Shown one piece after another: positions 36,388 to 44,431 of a DNA stretch of 64,000 bases (position 1 is its first letter; each line of letters starts with the position of its first letter). Under the pieces are notes generated by a model. It did no database searches and was not told the DNA's origin. It saw only the letters and a list, made by a program, of their open reading frames with translations. A program made the position numbers and the translations under genes. The DNA comes from Telluribacter sp035998675 (lineage in GTDB: Bacteria; Bacteroidota; Bacteroidia; Cytophagales; Spirosomataceae), in contig NZ_DASYHI010000020.1 of the NCBI RefSeq assembly GCF_035998675.1, positions 744,001 to 808,000 of the forward strand, in the 5' to 3' direction.

Positions 36388-37161
36388 ATGAGAAAATTAT
36401 TCTATGTGGCTATTGCCACTTTACTAAGCTTCGGAGCATTTGCTCAGGATACAACCTACCAATACAATCGGAACAGCCGGACTGAAACTAGTACTACGTA
36501 TGACCAGAATAACAACCGGTATAACCGTAACAATGACTACAACAATACCAATGATACCTGGAATCCGTTTTTCCGTTTTGGTATAAAGGCCGGAGCCAAC
36601 CTTTCCAACATTCGTGGAAACGATTTAGCACTAAACAACGGAGGTTCTGCTTTTAACTTCCAGGACATGGATAACCGTAGTTTCGGTTTTGTAGGTGGTA
36701 TATTTATGCGTTTTGGTCGTACGGTCTTTCTACAGCCTGAGATTCTGCTTTCTCAAAAAGGAGGTACTTTTAATGTGTTCCGTGATGGGGTTACTGATCC
36801 CCAGGGAGAAGTGGATGTAAAATTCTCGAATATTGACATTCCGCTGCTTCTGGGGGTACGAATCGGAAAAACCTTTCGTATCAATGCCGGCCCTATGGCT
36901 ACTTTCCGGCTGTCAAACCGGCCATTAAGCGATGCCTTCGGTGAGTTTATTGGAGCTTCGGAAGACTTTTATGACAATCGTACTACCTTTGGTTATCAGG
37001 CTGGGATAGGTTTCGACTTTGGCCGTCTGTCGCTTGATGCCCGCTACGAGGGGAATTTCAATGATGTAGTGAGTATCAACTACGGTAATTCCCAAACAGC
37101 CACCCAGTTTGGTCGTAAGAGCAACCTATGGCAGGCAACCCTTGGTTTTGCCTTATTCTAA
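36388..37161 (+). CDS. PorT-like outer-membrane beta-barrel protein with Asn-rich N-terminus
   Basis: A 257-residue outer-membrane protein. A signal peptide (MRKLFYVAIATLLSFGAFAQ) is followed by an Asn/Tyr/Arg-rich stretch (about 22-55, e.g. NNNRYNRNNDYNNTNDTWN). The barrel then starts FRFGIKAGANLSNIRG and continues with amphipathic strands: VFLQPEILLSQKGGTF, RINAGPMATFRLSN and LSLDARYEGNFND, ending LWQATLGFALF. The barrel is a paralogue of 56227-56916 (shared RINAGPMA, FGRxxLDxRxEG). Function unknown. Confidence 0.82.
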   Translation: MRKLFYVAIATLLSFGAFAQDTTYQYNRNSRTETSTTYDQNNNRYNRNNDYNNTNDTWNPFFRFGIKAGANLSNIRGNDLALNNGGSAFNFQDMDNRSFGFVGGIFMRFGRTVFLQPEILLSQKGGTFNVFRDGVTDPQGEVDVKFSNIDIPLLLGVRIGKTFRINAGPMATFRLSNRPLSDAFGEFIGASEDFYDNRTTFGYQAGIGFDFGRLSLDARYEGNFNDVVSINYGNSQTATQFGRKSNLWQATLGFALF

Positions 37162-37181
37162 AACCCGCTTTTTATTCCTGA

Positions 37182-37214
37182 AAAATGGCCACTCCCACGA
37201 GTGGCCATTTTTTT
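37182..37214 (+). terminator. Intrinsic terminator
   Basis: A 12-bp stem AAAATGGCCACT/AGTGGCCATTTT (37182-37193 with 37200-37211), loop CCCACG, then further Ts. Confidence 0.88.
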
Positions 37215-37316
37215 ATGCCCCATCGCTGGGATTATTAAATAATTTTTAAACCTTAGTCAAAAAATTGGCTCTAACTGATAGAATTGCAAGATTTGAAACT
37301 TAACCTACATTAAGCC

Positions 37317-37868
37317 ATGAAACGAATGTCATTATACCCATTCTGGATGGGGATGGCCCTGATTTTGACCCAATGTGTCAGCAGCCAGCCTACCACTACC
37401 TCGTCGCCCCCCGCCAATGGTCGGGTAGCCCGAACCACCGCTGAACATGGTCTGGAAAACGGGTGTCCGCTGGATAAGCTCACCTGGCTGGTAGTAAGTA
37501 AAGAGTACAGCGACGGAGACCTGGCCGCCCTGGCTGGTCGGTTGTCGGAGGCGGCGCGTAATGATGCTGAGAAATTGAAGGAGATGACAGCCCGCGGAGA
37601 ATCAACACCCCTGGAAATGTCTTCCAACCTGAAAGACCTGGTAGAAGCTACTTCCCAGACTAAAATGCAGGTAGATGATAGCTTTTACAAGGAGTATATA
37701 AATAACCGGATGGCCATTTGTTCGATTCTGGACGCACTTCGCAAAGGTTCCATTAAGAAAGACGAAAGCGTGAAGGCTACGGAAAGTGCTTTTCGGAAAG
37801 TAGCTGAATCTTTTGATGAGCTAAGTGTAACCCATAAAAATAAAGCCGCCAAAAAAATAAATAAATAA
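37317..37868 (+). CDS. Putative lipoprotein of unknown function
   Basis: A 183-residue protein. The signal sequence MKRMSLYPFWMGMALILTQC ends in a lipobox-like cysteine. The mature part starts with a Ser/Thr/Pro linker, contains a single Cys in ENGCPLDKLTW, and is then largely helical and charged (DAEKLKEMTARGES, KKDESVKATESAFRKVAESFDEL) with a Lys/Asn-rich tail. No family recognised. Its stop codon directly abuts the stop of the convergent MBL gene. Confidence 0.65.
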   Translation: MKRMSLYPFWMGMALILTQCVSSQPTTTSSPPANGRVARTTAEHGLENGCPLDKLTWLVVSKEYSDGDLAALAGRLSEAARNDAEKLKEMTARGESTPLEMSSNLKDLVEATSQTKMQVDDSFYKEYINNRMAICSILDALRKGSIKKDESVKATESAFRKVAESFDELSVTHKNKAAKKINK

Positions 37869-38993
37869 TCAGAGGTTCACCACCTCACCCACCGCCGCCA
37901 AATGGATAAGTTTTTCATTTGGCGGTTCTTTTTTTAGCTCCTGCAGCCGACGGTAGGGATCGCCCAGGGGTTCATCTGACAGGTCGAAGGTACCATAGTG
38001 CATAGGAATAAAGCGTTCCGCGTTTATTTCATGCGCTGCCCGAACGGCGTCAGCCGGCCCCATGTGACTGGCTCTCATGAACCATTCGGGCTTATAGGCC
38101 CCAACCCCCAACAAGGCTATATCTACCCCACCGAACAACTGCCGGAAGTCGGTGTAGTGGCTGGCGTAACCCGAATCTGCCCCAAAGTAGATGCTTTTAT
38201 TCCCGCTCCGGATTAGGTAACTCCCCCACAAACGTAGATTGGTGTCGTTGAAGTACCTCCGCCCCCAGTGGTGGGCAGGCAGGTATATGATTTCTATTTT
38301 TCCCGGCTCCGTCTGGTATTGCTGGTACCAGCCTGCGGCCTGAACCCGGGCACCGGGTAGCCATTTTGTAAGCAGTTTTCCCAGCCCCAGGCCGGTTAGG
38401 TAGGTAGCACCGGGGTTCTGCCGGGCCAGCATCTGCAGGCTATCCTGGTCACAGTGGTCGCGGTGGTCGTGCGAAACCAGGATATAATCCAGACCAATGA
38501 TCTTTGTGGGATCAAGCGGTAACCGCGAATGACGTTTCATTAAACGGGAAGGAGAGGTAAGTACCGGATCGGTAAGTAGCGTTACACCGTTGAGCCGGAT
38601 AAAGAAAGAAGCATGACCCAGCCAGACCACACAGTCTTTGTCTGAGTGCAAAAAATGGTCATTATCCCGGACAGGCAACCGGAACTGATCCCGTTTTTTT
38701 TCCTCCTTTTGGGGGTTTTTCTGCGTTTGCCAACGCCAGAGATCACTAAAGCCAGGTACGGGTTCTCCGTCTTCGTTCAGGAAACGTCCCTGCTTATTAA
38801 TGGGAGTACCCGCCCAGCCTGGTTTAATCGTTTTTAGCTTTTCATTAAGATGTACTCCGGCCTGCTCCCAGTCCAGCTTTTCGTAGAACGCAACAAAAAA
38901 TATTATTACTACAAGGACGATAAAGAAAGCTATAACCATAAAAAGGAAATTAGTGGTGTGAACCCGGATGCAACAGCCAGGTACTTTTTTCAT
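37869..38993 (-). CDS. MBL-fold metallo-hydrolase, NAPE-phospholipase-D-like
   Basis: A 374-residue protein. A membrane anchor (MVIAFFIVLVVIIFFVAF) lies near the N-terminus. The metallo-beta-lactamase motif is SHDHRDHCD (HxHxDH), preceded by WLGHASFFIRLNGVTLLTDPVL; FIPMHYGTFDLSDEPLGDPYRRL near the end supplies the last metal ligand. This pattern fits the UlaG/NAPE-PLD branch, so a phosphodiester or lactone substrate at the membrane is plausible. ATG at 38993 is used; the frame extends to 39050, and a further ATG at 38939 begins exactly at the anchor. Confidence 0.83.
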   Translation of the reverse strand: MKKVPGCCIRVHTTNFLFMVIAFFIVLVVIIFFVAFYEKLDWEQAGVHLNEKLKTIKPGWAGTPINKQGRFLNEDGEPVPGFSDLWRWQTQKNPQKEEKKRDQFRLPVRDNDHFLHSDKDCVVWLGHASFFIRLNGVTLLTDPVLTSPSRLMKRHSRLPLDPTKIIGLDYILVSHDHRDHCDQDSLQMLARQNPGATYLTGLGLGKLLTKWLPGARVQAAGWYQQYQTEPGKIEIIYLPAHHWGRRYFNDTNLRLWGSYLIRSGNKSIYFGADSGYASHYTDFRQLFGGVDIALLGVGAYKPEWFMRASHMGPADAVRAAHEINAERFIPMHYGTFDLSDEPLGDPYRRLQELKKEPPNEKLIHLAAVGEVVNL

Positions 38994-39066
38994 TGAAGGT
39001 ACCGAAAGAAGTTCATTCCACCCAGTTTCATTTGGCCGGCCCGGTCCCACATTCTTCGTTGAGCCA

Positions 39067-39103
39067 AAAAAGGCGAAGTACTGGTTGAGTACTTCGCCTT
39101 TTT
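39067..39103 (-). terminator. Terminator after the Asn-rich lipoprotein gene
   Basis: A 16-bp perfect stem (39067-39082 with 39088-39103), loop GGTTG. It ends in a T-run on the minus strand and lies just past the stop codon at 39129. Confidence 0.85.
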
Positions 39104-39128
39104 AAAAGTTACTAGTCAATTTACATTC

Positions 39129-40364
39129 TTACTGCTTTTTACTTTCCTGACCAGTCCGAATCCGGTTCAGGGTATCTCTTACCTCACGGTCTACCGACTC
39201 CATATCGTTCCGGCCGTCCTGGTATACCTTTCGGTGAGCACGGTACAGTTCCATTCTGTCTTTTTCAAGATCCCGGAGCTGTTTCTCCATCTGCTCCCGG
39301 TCACGCTTTGAGCTGTCTTTTGCTTTCTCAGCGATATCTTTCATCCGGTTTTCAATATAATCTATCTCATAGGAAACCAGGTCTCCCAGCCGGTCCATAT
39401 CATTTCGGTTCTCATTGGCGTAAGGATTCCGGTTCTCGTTCTGGTAAGGGTTAGGGTAGTTATCCCCCATCATCGACGACCGGTTCCCCTGATTATTGTA
39501 GGTACCCTGACTGTTCATCTGGTTGGGATTACTACGGGGTTCACGGTAGCCATACCGGTTATCGTAGGGCTGTTGCTGATTCTGATACCGGCCCTGGGTG
39601 TCATTGCCGTACCTATAATCATACATTACTTGTGGATCACCCGGATTCACTTGGTTGTTAGCCGGGTTACGGGAGTACTGATTGTTATTGTTGGTATTTC
39701 CCGTTCGGTTTTGACCATTGTTCTGGAAGTTATTCCGGCGGTATTCGGCATTCTCCCTCATATTACGATTACTATTGACCTCCGGCCTCATAACCTGATT
39801 GCTACTAAAACCATTATTATAGTTATCAGAGTACTCCTGGTTCCTGGAGTTGTTCCCGTTGTAGTTACTATAATTACGGTCATCATACCTATCATTCTGA
39901 CGGCTGTTGGTATTGTATTGACTGTTGTCATTACCATTGTATTGATTCTGACCGTTCCGGTTATCCTGGTTCATCCGGTTATTGTTATAGGCGTTGCGCT
40001 GGGTCTCACCCGAGGTTCGGCGGTTTCGGTTCCTTCGGTTGTTCATCGTGTTCTGGTCAGAATCGCCGTAAACCCGTGCATTTCTTGTGGCTCCCACAGT
40101 ACCATCCGTACCATCAGAACTCTGCGTTGAATCACCTTCCTGGTTATAACCTACCCCTGTATTGTCGTCCGTTTTCCGGGTATAATTATGGTCCTCTGAC
40201 ATGGACCGGGCAAAGCTTTCATCGTTAGGTCGGTTATTGCGGTCTCTTCTTTCGGTAACGGTTTCAGATCTACTCAGGTTATCCGACATATCCCGGAAAG
40301 TTGAGCAGGACGAAAGCATCAGCATCGCTGATAGTACCGAGCCTATTACTGTTATCTTTTTCAT
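39129..40364 (-). CDS. Asn/Arg/Gln-rich low-complexity lipoprotein
   Basis: A 411-residue protein of unusual composition. The signal peptide ends in LMLSSC (lipobox). Residues about 35-310 are a low-complexity tract dominated by Asn, Arg, Gln, Tyr, Gly and Asp (for example NNRMNQDNRNGQNQYNGN). The last 95 residues are an ordinary charged coiled-coil-like segment: SYEIDYIENRMKDIAEKAKD and REQMEKQLRDLEKDRMEL. No family is recognised. It is the second gene of a unit with the barrel gene at 40384 (19-bp gap), so a surface partnership is possible. The Asn-rich tract is prion-like in composition; function is unknown. Confidence 0.75.
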   Translation of the reverse strand: MKKITVIGSVLSAMLMLSSCSTFRDMSDNLSRSETVTERRDRNNRPNDESFARSMSEDHNYTRKTDDNTGVGYNQEGDSTQSSDGTDGTVGATRNARVYGDSDQNTMNNRRNRNRRTSGETQRNAYNNNRMNQDNRNGQNQYNGNDNSQYNTNSRQNDRYDDRNYSNYNGNNSRNQEYSDNYNNGFSSNQVMRPEVNSNRNMRENAEYRRNNFQNNGQNRTGNTNNNNQYSRNPANNQVNPGDPQVMYDYRYGNDTQGRYQNQQQPYDNRYGYREPRSNPNQMNSQGTYNNQGNRSSMMGDNYPNPYQNENRNPYANENRNDMDRLGDLVSYEIDYIENRMKDIAEKAKDSSKRDREQMEKQLRDLEKDRMELYRAHRKVYQDGRNDMESVDREVRDTLNRIRTGQESKKQ

Positions 40365-40383
40365 AAGTTGTTAATTTAAAATG

Positions 40384-40899
40384 TTAAAAATTATGTCTGA
40401 TTCCTGCACTTACCTGCGGACTCACGAACAGAAATGCCGGTAGCAACTCTACGTAAGACCCTCCTTCTAAAAAATACGATGACGACGTGCGACGGGAAAA
40501 ATACTCCAGTCCGGCCGTAGCAGACGGCCCAATAGAGATGTTGTTGGTATAGGCACCCACGCGGCTAAACTGATCGGGATAGTACCTGCGTGTGTTTAGC
40601 TGAGCACCCGCTCCGGCATAAGCGATCATTCGCTCCGACAACAAGGGTGTATACCAAAGGTAAGTGGCGTTAAGCATGATCCCAACGTTGCGGTAGGTTC
40701 CATTGCGGTAGAGTCGGTCCATTCCTAGCAATGCACCGTAGGTACCTACTGTTAGGTCCAGAGCATTACTATTACCATATTTTCTGAGGTTCACCCCGGT
40801 TGGCTCCCCCAGTTTAAATCCTACGGCCCAGCGCTGCGTTTGTGCGTTGGCTACGGTTATTACAAAAAGTATTAAAATAGTAAACAATGACTTCTTCAT
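40384..40899 (-). CDS. Small outer-membrane beta-barrel protein
   Basis: A 171-residue protein with a signal peptide (MKKSLFTILILFVITVANAQ). The mature part alternates hydrophobic and polar residues: WAVGFKLGEPTGVNLRKYG, NVGIMLNATYLWYTP, and ending FVSPQVSAGIRHNF with the C-terminal phenylalanine expected of barrel proteins. FKLGEPTGVNLRKY is a feature of a family of hypothetical Bacteroidota outer-membrane proteins. It precedes the Asn-rich lipoprotein gene in the same unit. Confidence 0.75.
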   Translation of the reverse strand: MKKSLFTILILFVITVANAQTQRWAVGFKLGEPTGVNLRKYGNSNALDLTVGTYGALLGMDRLYRNGTYRNVGIMLNATYLWYTPLLSERMIAYAGAGAQLNTRRYYPDQFSRVGAYTNNISIGPSATAGLEYFSRRTSSSYFLEGGSYVELLPAFLFVSPQVSAGIRHNF

Positions 40900-41143
40900 A
40901 ATAGTATGTATTTAGTGGATGTATCAGTGACGTGTTATACGCTTATACCCTAGTTAGATAAAACACCGTACCATTTCGAACGTGGCTGCCTGATACCCAA
41001 TAGCATGTAGGTCCATAACCCCATTGTGTAGAACCCCTTCAACGAGTTGCTTTTTTACCATTTTAAGCGTATATACATTGATTTGAGGGGGATTATTTTT
41101 AATATTGGCCCAGTAAAAGATTCTATAATTAAAAACTCAACTT

Positions 41144-41641
41144 GTGATATCCACCACCAAGAGTAAAGTTTTCAATCGAAAAGACCTGCTTGCCTATTTT
41201 CTGGTAGCAGGCACCGGAGCAGTAGTTCAGCTTATATCCAGTAGTTTATTGCAGGACTGGTTTGGCCTTACTTTTCAACAGTCCATCTGGCCGGCTTACC
41301 TGGTTTCCCTTATTGTAGGATTTATCCTGACTAAACTCTTCGCTTTTGATGCCCGGCGTACCAACCAAACCCGCCGTGAAATGATCAAATTCTTTATGGT
41401 GGCGATTTTCTCGGGTTTTGTGACAGATTTGTTCGCCCGGCTCGCTTATATGATTTCCAACACCTACTTCCAGACCTACGAGTACCATTTGCCCGGTTCC
41501 AAAACCATCAATATCAACGAAATGATCTGCTACACCATCGGTATGGGATTCAGTTTCATGAGCAATTATATCCTGCATAAAACCTTTACCTTTAAAAGTA
41601 CCGGCTTTTACGACCGGCTTAAGACCTTGATTGACGATTGA
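41144..41641 (+). CDS. GtrA family membrane protein
   Basis: A 165-residue protein with four membrane segments, of the GtrA family linked to polyprenyl-sugar flipping or cell-wall glycosylation. YFLVAGTGAVVQLISSSLL and NYILHKTFTF are the family edges. The start appears to be GTG at 41144; no ATG lies close upstream in frame. No glycosyltransferase partner is adjacent. A 17-bp terminator stem follows 22 bp after the stop. Confidence 0.83.
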   Translation: MISTTKSKVFNRKDLLAYFLVAGTGAVVQLISSSLLQDWFGLTFQQSIWPAYLVSLIVGFILTKLFAFDARRTNQTRREMIKFFMVAIFSGFVTDLFARLAYMISNTYFQTYEYHLPGSKTININEMICYTIGMGFSFMSNYILHKTFTFKSTGFYDRLKTLIDD

Positions 41642-41662
41642 CCAGGTACCTGGTTACCAATA

Positions 41663-41699
41663 AAAATGGAGATGAACCGCCACGGTTCATCTCCATTTT
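41663..41699. terminator. Bidirectional terminator
   Basis: A 17-bp perfect stem (41663-41679 with 41683-41699), 3-nt loop, A-run on the left and T-run on the right, between convergent GtrA and thiolase genes. Confidence 0.9.
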
Positions 41700-41727
41700 A
41701 CTTTCAATAGCTACTGCTTTACCAGCT

Positions 41728-42909
41728 CTATACTCTTTCCAGGATAATAGCCGAAGCCCCGCCCCCACCGTTACAGATGGCCGCCAGCCCGTAGCGCCCC
41801 TGCTTTTGCTGAAGTACATACGCCAGGGTAGTCATAATTCGGGCGCCGGAAGCACCCAGCGGGTGCCCCAGGGATACCGCCCCTCCGTGTACATTGACTT
41901 TGTCCGGCGATACCTCCAGGGTATTCATGTAGGCCAGTACTACCACGGCAAAAGCCTCATTGATTTCAAAAAAATCAATGTCTGACAAGGAGAGTCCGGC
42001 CTTATTAAGTACCTTCTGCGTAGCCAGTATGGGCGTGGTGGTAAACCAGGTAGGTTCCTGCTCGGCATCGGCGTAAGCTACAATTCGGGCCAGCGGCGTT
42101 AGCCCCAACTCCTTTACCCGGGTACCACTTGCCAGCACAAACGCGGCTGCGCCATCATTGATGGTAGAAGCGTTGGCCGCTGTAACGGTACCTTCGGGTG
42201 AAAAAACCGGCTTCAGGGTAGGAATCTTGTCAAACTTTACCCGCTTGTACTCTTCGTCTTCCTGTACCCACACCGGGTCTCCTTTTTTCTGGGGTATTTC
42301 AACAGGTACAATTTCATCTTTAAAATAACCTTTTTCGGTGGCTTCGGCGCTTCGCTGGTACGAGCGAATAGCAAACTCGTCCTGCGCTTCCCGGCTTATT
42401 TCATACTTGGTGGCGGTGCGGTCGCCGCATACACCCATGGCACAGCGGTCATACACATCCGTCAGACCATCCTTGAGAAGACCATCTATAATTTCCCCGT
42501 GCCCGTAGCCATAGCCATTGCGGGCCTCGGGCAGGTAGTAGGGTATCTGCGACATGCTTTCCATGCCTCCGGCCACTACCACGCTGGCGTCTCCCAACCG
42601 GATGGCCTGCGCGGCCATGGAAGCGGCTTTCATACCCGAGGCGCACACTTTATTGACAGTTGTACTTATGACTTCTTTGGGCAGTCCGCCAAAAAGTGCC
42701 GCCTGCCGGGCCGGTGCCTGACCCACGTTAGCCGACACCACATTACCCATATTTACTTCCTCCACCAGGGCGGGATCTATACCTGCTTTTTCAACCGCGG
42801 CCCGGATAGCTTTTCCGCCTAACTCCGTAGCGGACAGACCGGACAAAACTCCTCCAAAACTGCCGATGGGCGTCCTGACGGCTGATACAATAAATACGTC
42901 TTCCTGCAT
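41728..42909 (-). CDS. Acetyl-CoA C-acetyltransferase (thiolase)
   Basis: A 393-residue thiolase that condenses or cleaves acyl-CoA. The nucleophile Cys89 is in NKVCASGMKA, the histidine motif is NVHGGAVSLGHPLGASGARI, and the second active-site cysteine is in LAAICNGGGGASA near the C-terminus. The opening EDVFIVSAVRTPIGSFGG is typical. It is single-copy here with no beta-oxidation partner genes adjacent. Length fits the biosynthetic thiolases. Confidence 0.94.
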   Translation of the reverse strand: MQEDVFIVSAVRTPIGSFGGVLSGLSATELGGKAIRAAVEKAGIDPALVEEVNMGNVVSANVGQAPARQAALFGGLPKEVISTTVNKVCASGMKAASMAAQAIRLGDASVVVAGGMESMSQIPYYLPEARNGYGYGHGEIIDGLLKDGLTDVYDRCAMGVCGDRTATKYEISREAQDEFAIRSYQRSAEATEKGYFKDEIVPVEIPQKKGDPVWVQEDEEYKRVKFDKIPTLKPVFSPEGTVTAANASTINDGAAAFVLASGTRVKELGLTPLARIVAYADAEQEPTWFTTTPILATQKVLNKAGLSLSDIDFFEINEAFAVVVLAYMNTLEVSPDKVNVHGGAVSLGHPLGASGARIMTTLAYVLQQKQGRYGLAAICNGGGGASAIILERV

Positions 42910-43118
42910 AGTTCTATTTAGTAGGTTGATGGTTTGCCAAAAATAACTTACCCGTACCTTTCCTTAAGCAACGGGGGCAGGTAATTCTGACTTCCGTTTC
43001 CCAACATTAGGGATGTTTACAATTACTTAACATTATTCCGGCATCATCAATTCCCCTCCCCTGGCACTGTCTAATTTTTAGACTATAATTCTTGGAAAAG
43101 CAATAATTTAAAATTACG

Positions 43119-43154
43119 TTTGTAGTGTCGTTCAGTGCAACGACTATATTTTTG
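43119..43154 (+). promoter_or_regulatory. Candidate promoter and operator of the sulfate-assimilation cluster
   Basis: TTTG (43119-43122) and TATTTTTG (43147-43154) resemble -33 and -7 elements, with a rather long 24-nt gap. Between them is the inverted repeat GTCGTT-6 nt-AACGAC (43127-43144), well placed for a repressor or activator. Confidence 0.4.
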
Positions 43155-43191
43155 CCAGATTACTCTATAAAAATACTATACTTTATAGACT

Positions 43192-44370
43192 TTGAAGACC
43201 GCATTCTCTCATACCACAGTTGCCGAATCACCAGAAAAGGCTCCCTGGCAGGCGTTGCAGGTAGCCTATATCGCTACCGGTGATCTGGATGAAGACCGAC
43301 GTCAGGCCGAACAGGCCCGTCAGCAAGGATACGTGGTTCTTCTACGGGATTTACCCGAAGAATCGGACACCCTGTTCAAAGGAGTTTCTTTCCCTGCCTC
43401 CTCTGAGGATAGTTTAGATATATCTCAAAATAGTACAAAACAAAAGATAGATTGGCGGGTACTTCGCAGCAAGGTGTCGGCGGTAGCGTTGCGGCAGCGC
43501 AGCCGTACCGAGATAACCCTGAATCTGTTTGCGGCCCTGGCCCTGATGGTTATCGGACACCTGCTTTTCAGCTACTTTACGTACGATCGCATCTCGGTTG
43601 GTATTACTGCTTTACTACTAGAAGAGGATTTTCTGTTTTATCTGCTGGGTGGCTTTATTGCCCAGATGATTGACGGCGCTTTGGGCATGGCTTATGGCGT
43701 AACCGCCACTACTTTTCTGCTGTCGGTGGGCTTACCGCCTTCGGTGGCCAGCGCCAGTGTACATACATCCGAAATCTTTACCAGCGGGGTCTCCGGCTAC
43801 CTGCATCTTAAATTCGGTAACGTCAACAGCAAACTATTCAAGACCCTGCTTATTCCGGGCATTATCGGTGCAATCGTGGGTGCCTACGTGCTGACTTCCC
43901 TCGAGCAGTATGTGTACATTATTAAACCAATCGTTGCGGTCTATACCCTGATCCTGGGGATACTTATTATCAAAAAAGCGCTGAAAAAGCGGATACAGAA
44001 GCGTCCGGTAAAAAACGTAGGCTGGCTGGCCCTGGCCGGCGGCTCCCTGGATGCCATCGGTGGCGGGGGGTGGGGACCTATCGTGTCGTCTACTTTGATT
44101 GCCCGCGGTCGTCATCCCAAGTACACCATCGGTTCGGTGAACCTGACGGAGTTCTTTGTCTCGCTGGCCAGTTCGGTCACGTTCATAACCCTGATTGGTT
44201 TTTCACACTGGCAGGTAATAGTAGGACTTATTTTAGGCGGAATGGTGGCAGCTCCGATAGCGGCTTCTTTAGCCCGTCGTTTGCCCATAAAAACCATGAT
44301 GATCCTTGTCGGTATTGTCGTAATAGTGGTAAGTTTAAGGATTATTTACATGGTACTTTCCAGCCTTTAA
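43192..44370 (+). CDS. TSUP (TauE/SafE) family transporter with truncated precorrin-2-dehydrogenase-like N-terminus
   Basis: A 392-residue protein starting at TTG; an in-frame TAG lies at 43186-43188 and no upstream ATG exists. Residues about 145-390 are a TSUP transporter: FLLGGFIAQMIDGALGMAYGVTATTFL and a second repeat with GGSLDAIGGGGWGPIVSSTLI. These move sulfur oxyanions or organosulfonates. Residues about 23-70 (VAYIATGDLDEDRRQAEQAR and FKGVSFPA) resemble the middle of CysG-N/precorrin-2 dehydrogenase (ATDD...A..A...G..VNV.D.P......FPA), but the glycine-rich nucleotide-binding half is absent. It is the first gene of the sulfate cluster, so sulfate uptake or sulfite efflux is likely. Confidence 0.75.
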   Translation: MKTAFSHTTVAESPEKAPWQALQVAYIATGDLDEDRRQAEQARQQGYVVLLRDLPEESDTLFKGVSFPASSEDSLDISQNSTKQKIDWRVLRSKVSAVALRQRSRTEITLNLFAALALMVIGHLLFSYFTYDRISVGITALLLEEDFLFYLLGGFIAQMIDGALGMAYGVTATTFLLSVGLPPSVASASVHTSEIFTSGVSGYLHLKFGNVNSKLFKTLLIPGIIGAIVGAYVLTSLEQYVYIIKPIVAVYTLILGILIIKKALKKRIQKRPVKNVGWLALAGGSLDAIGGGGWGPIVSSTLIARGRHPKYTIGSVNLTEFFVSLASSVTFITLIGFSHWQVIVGLILGGMVAAPIAASLARRLPIKTMMILVGIVVIVVSLRIIYMVLSSL

Positions 44371-44431
44371 AGGCGACCGCTTCCAAGCGTCAGATAATCT
44401 TCAATTAAATATATAGTAAGCGTCTTTAAGT

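Noticed and set aside
39573..40130. 185-codon plus-strand frame rich in Val and Ile
   Set aside because: It is the mirror image of the Asn-rich codons of the lipoprotein gene on the other strand; no signal, start context or family.
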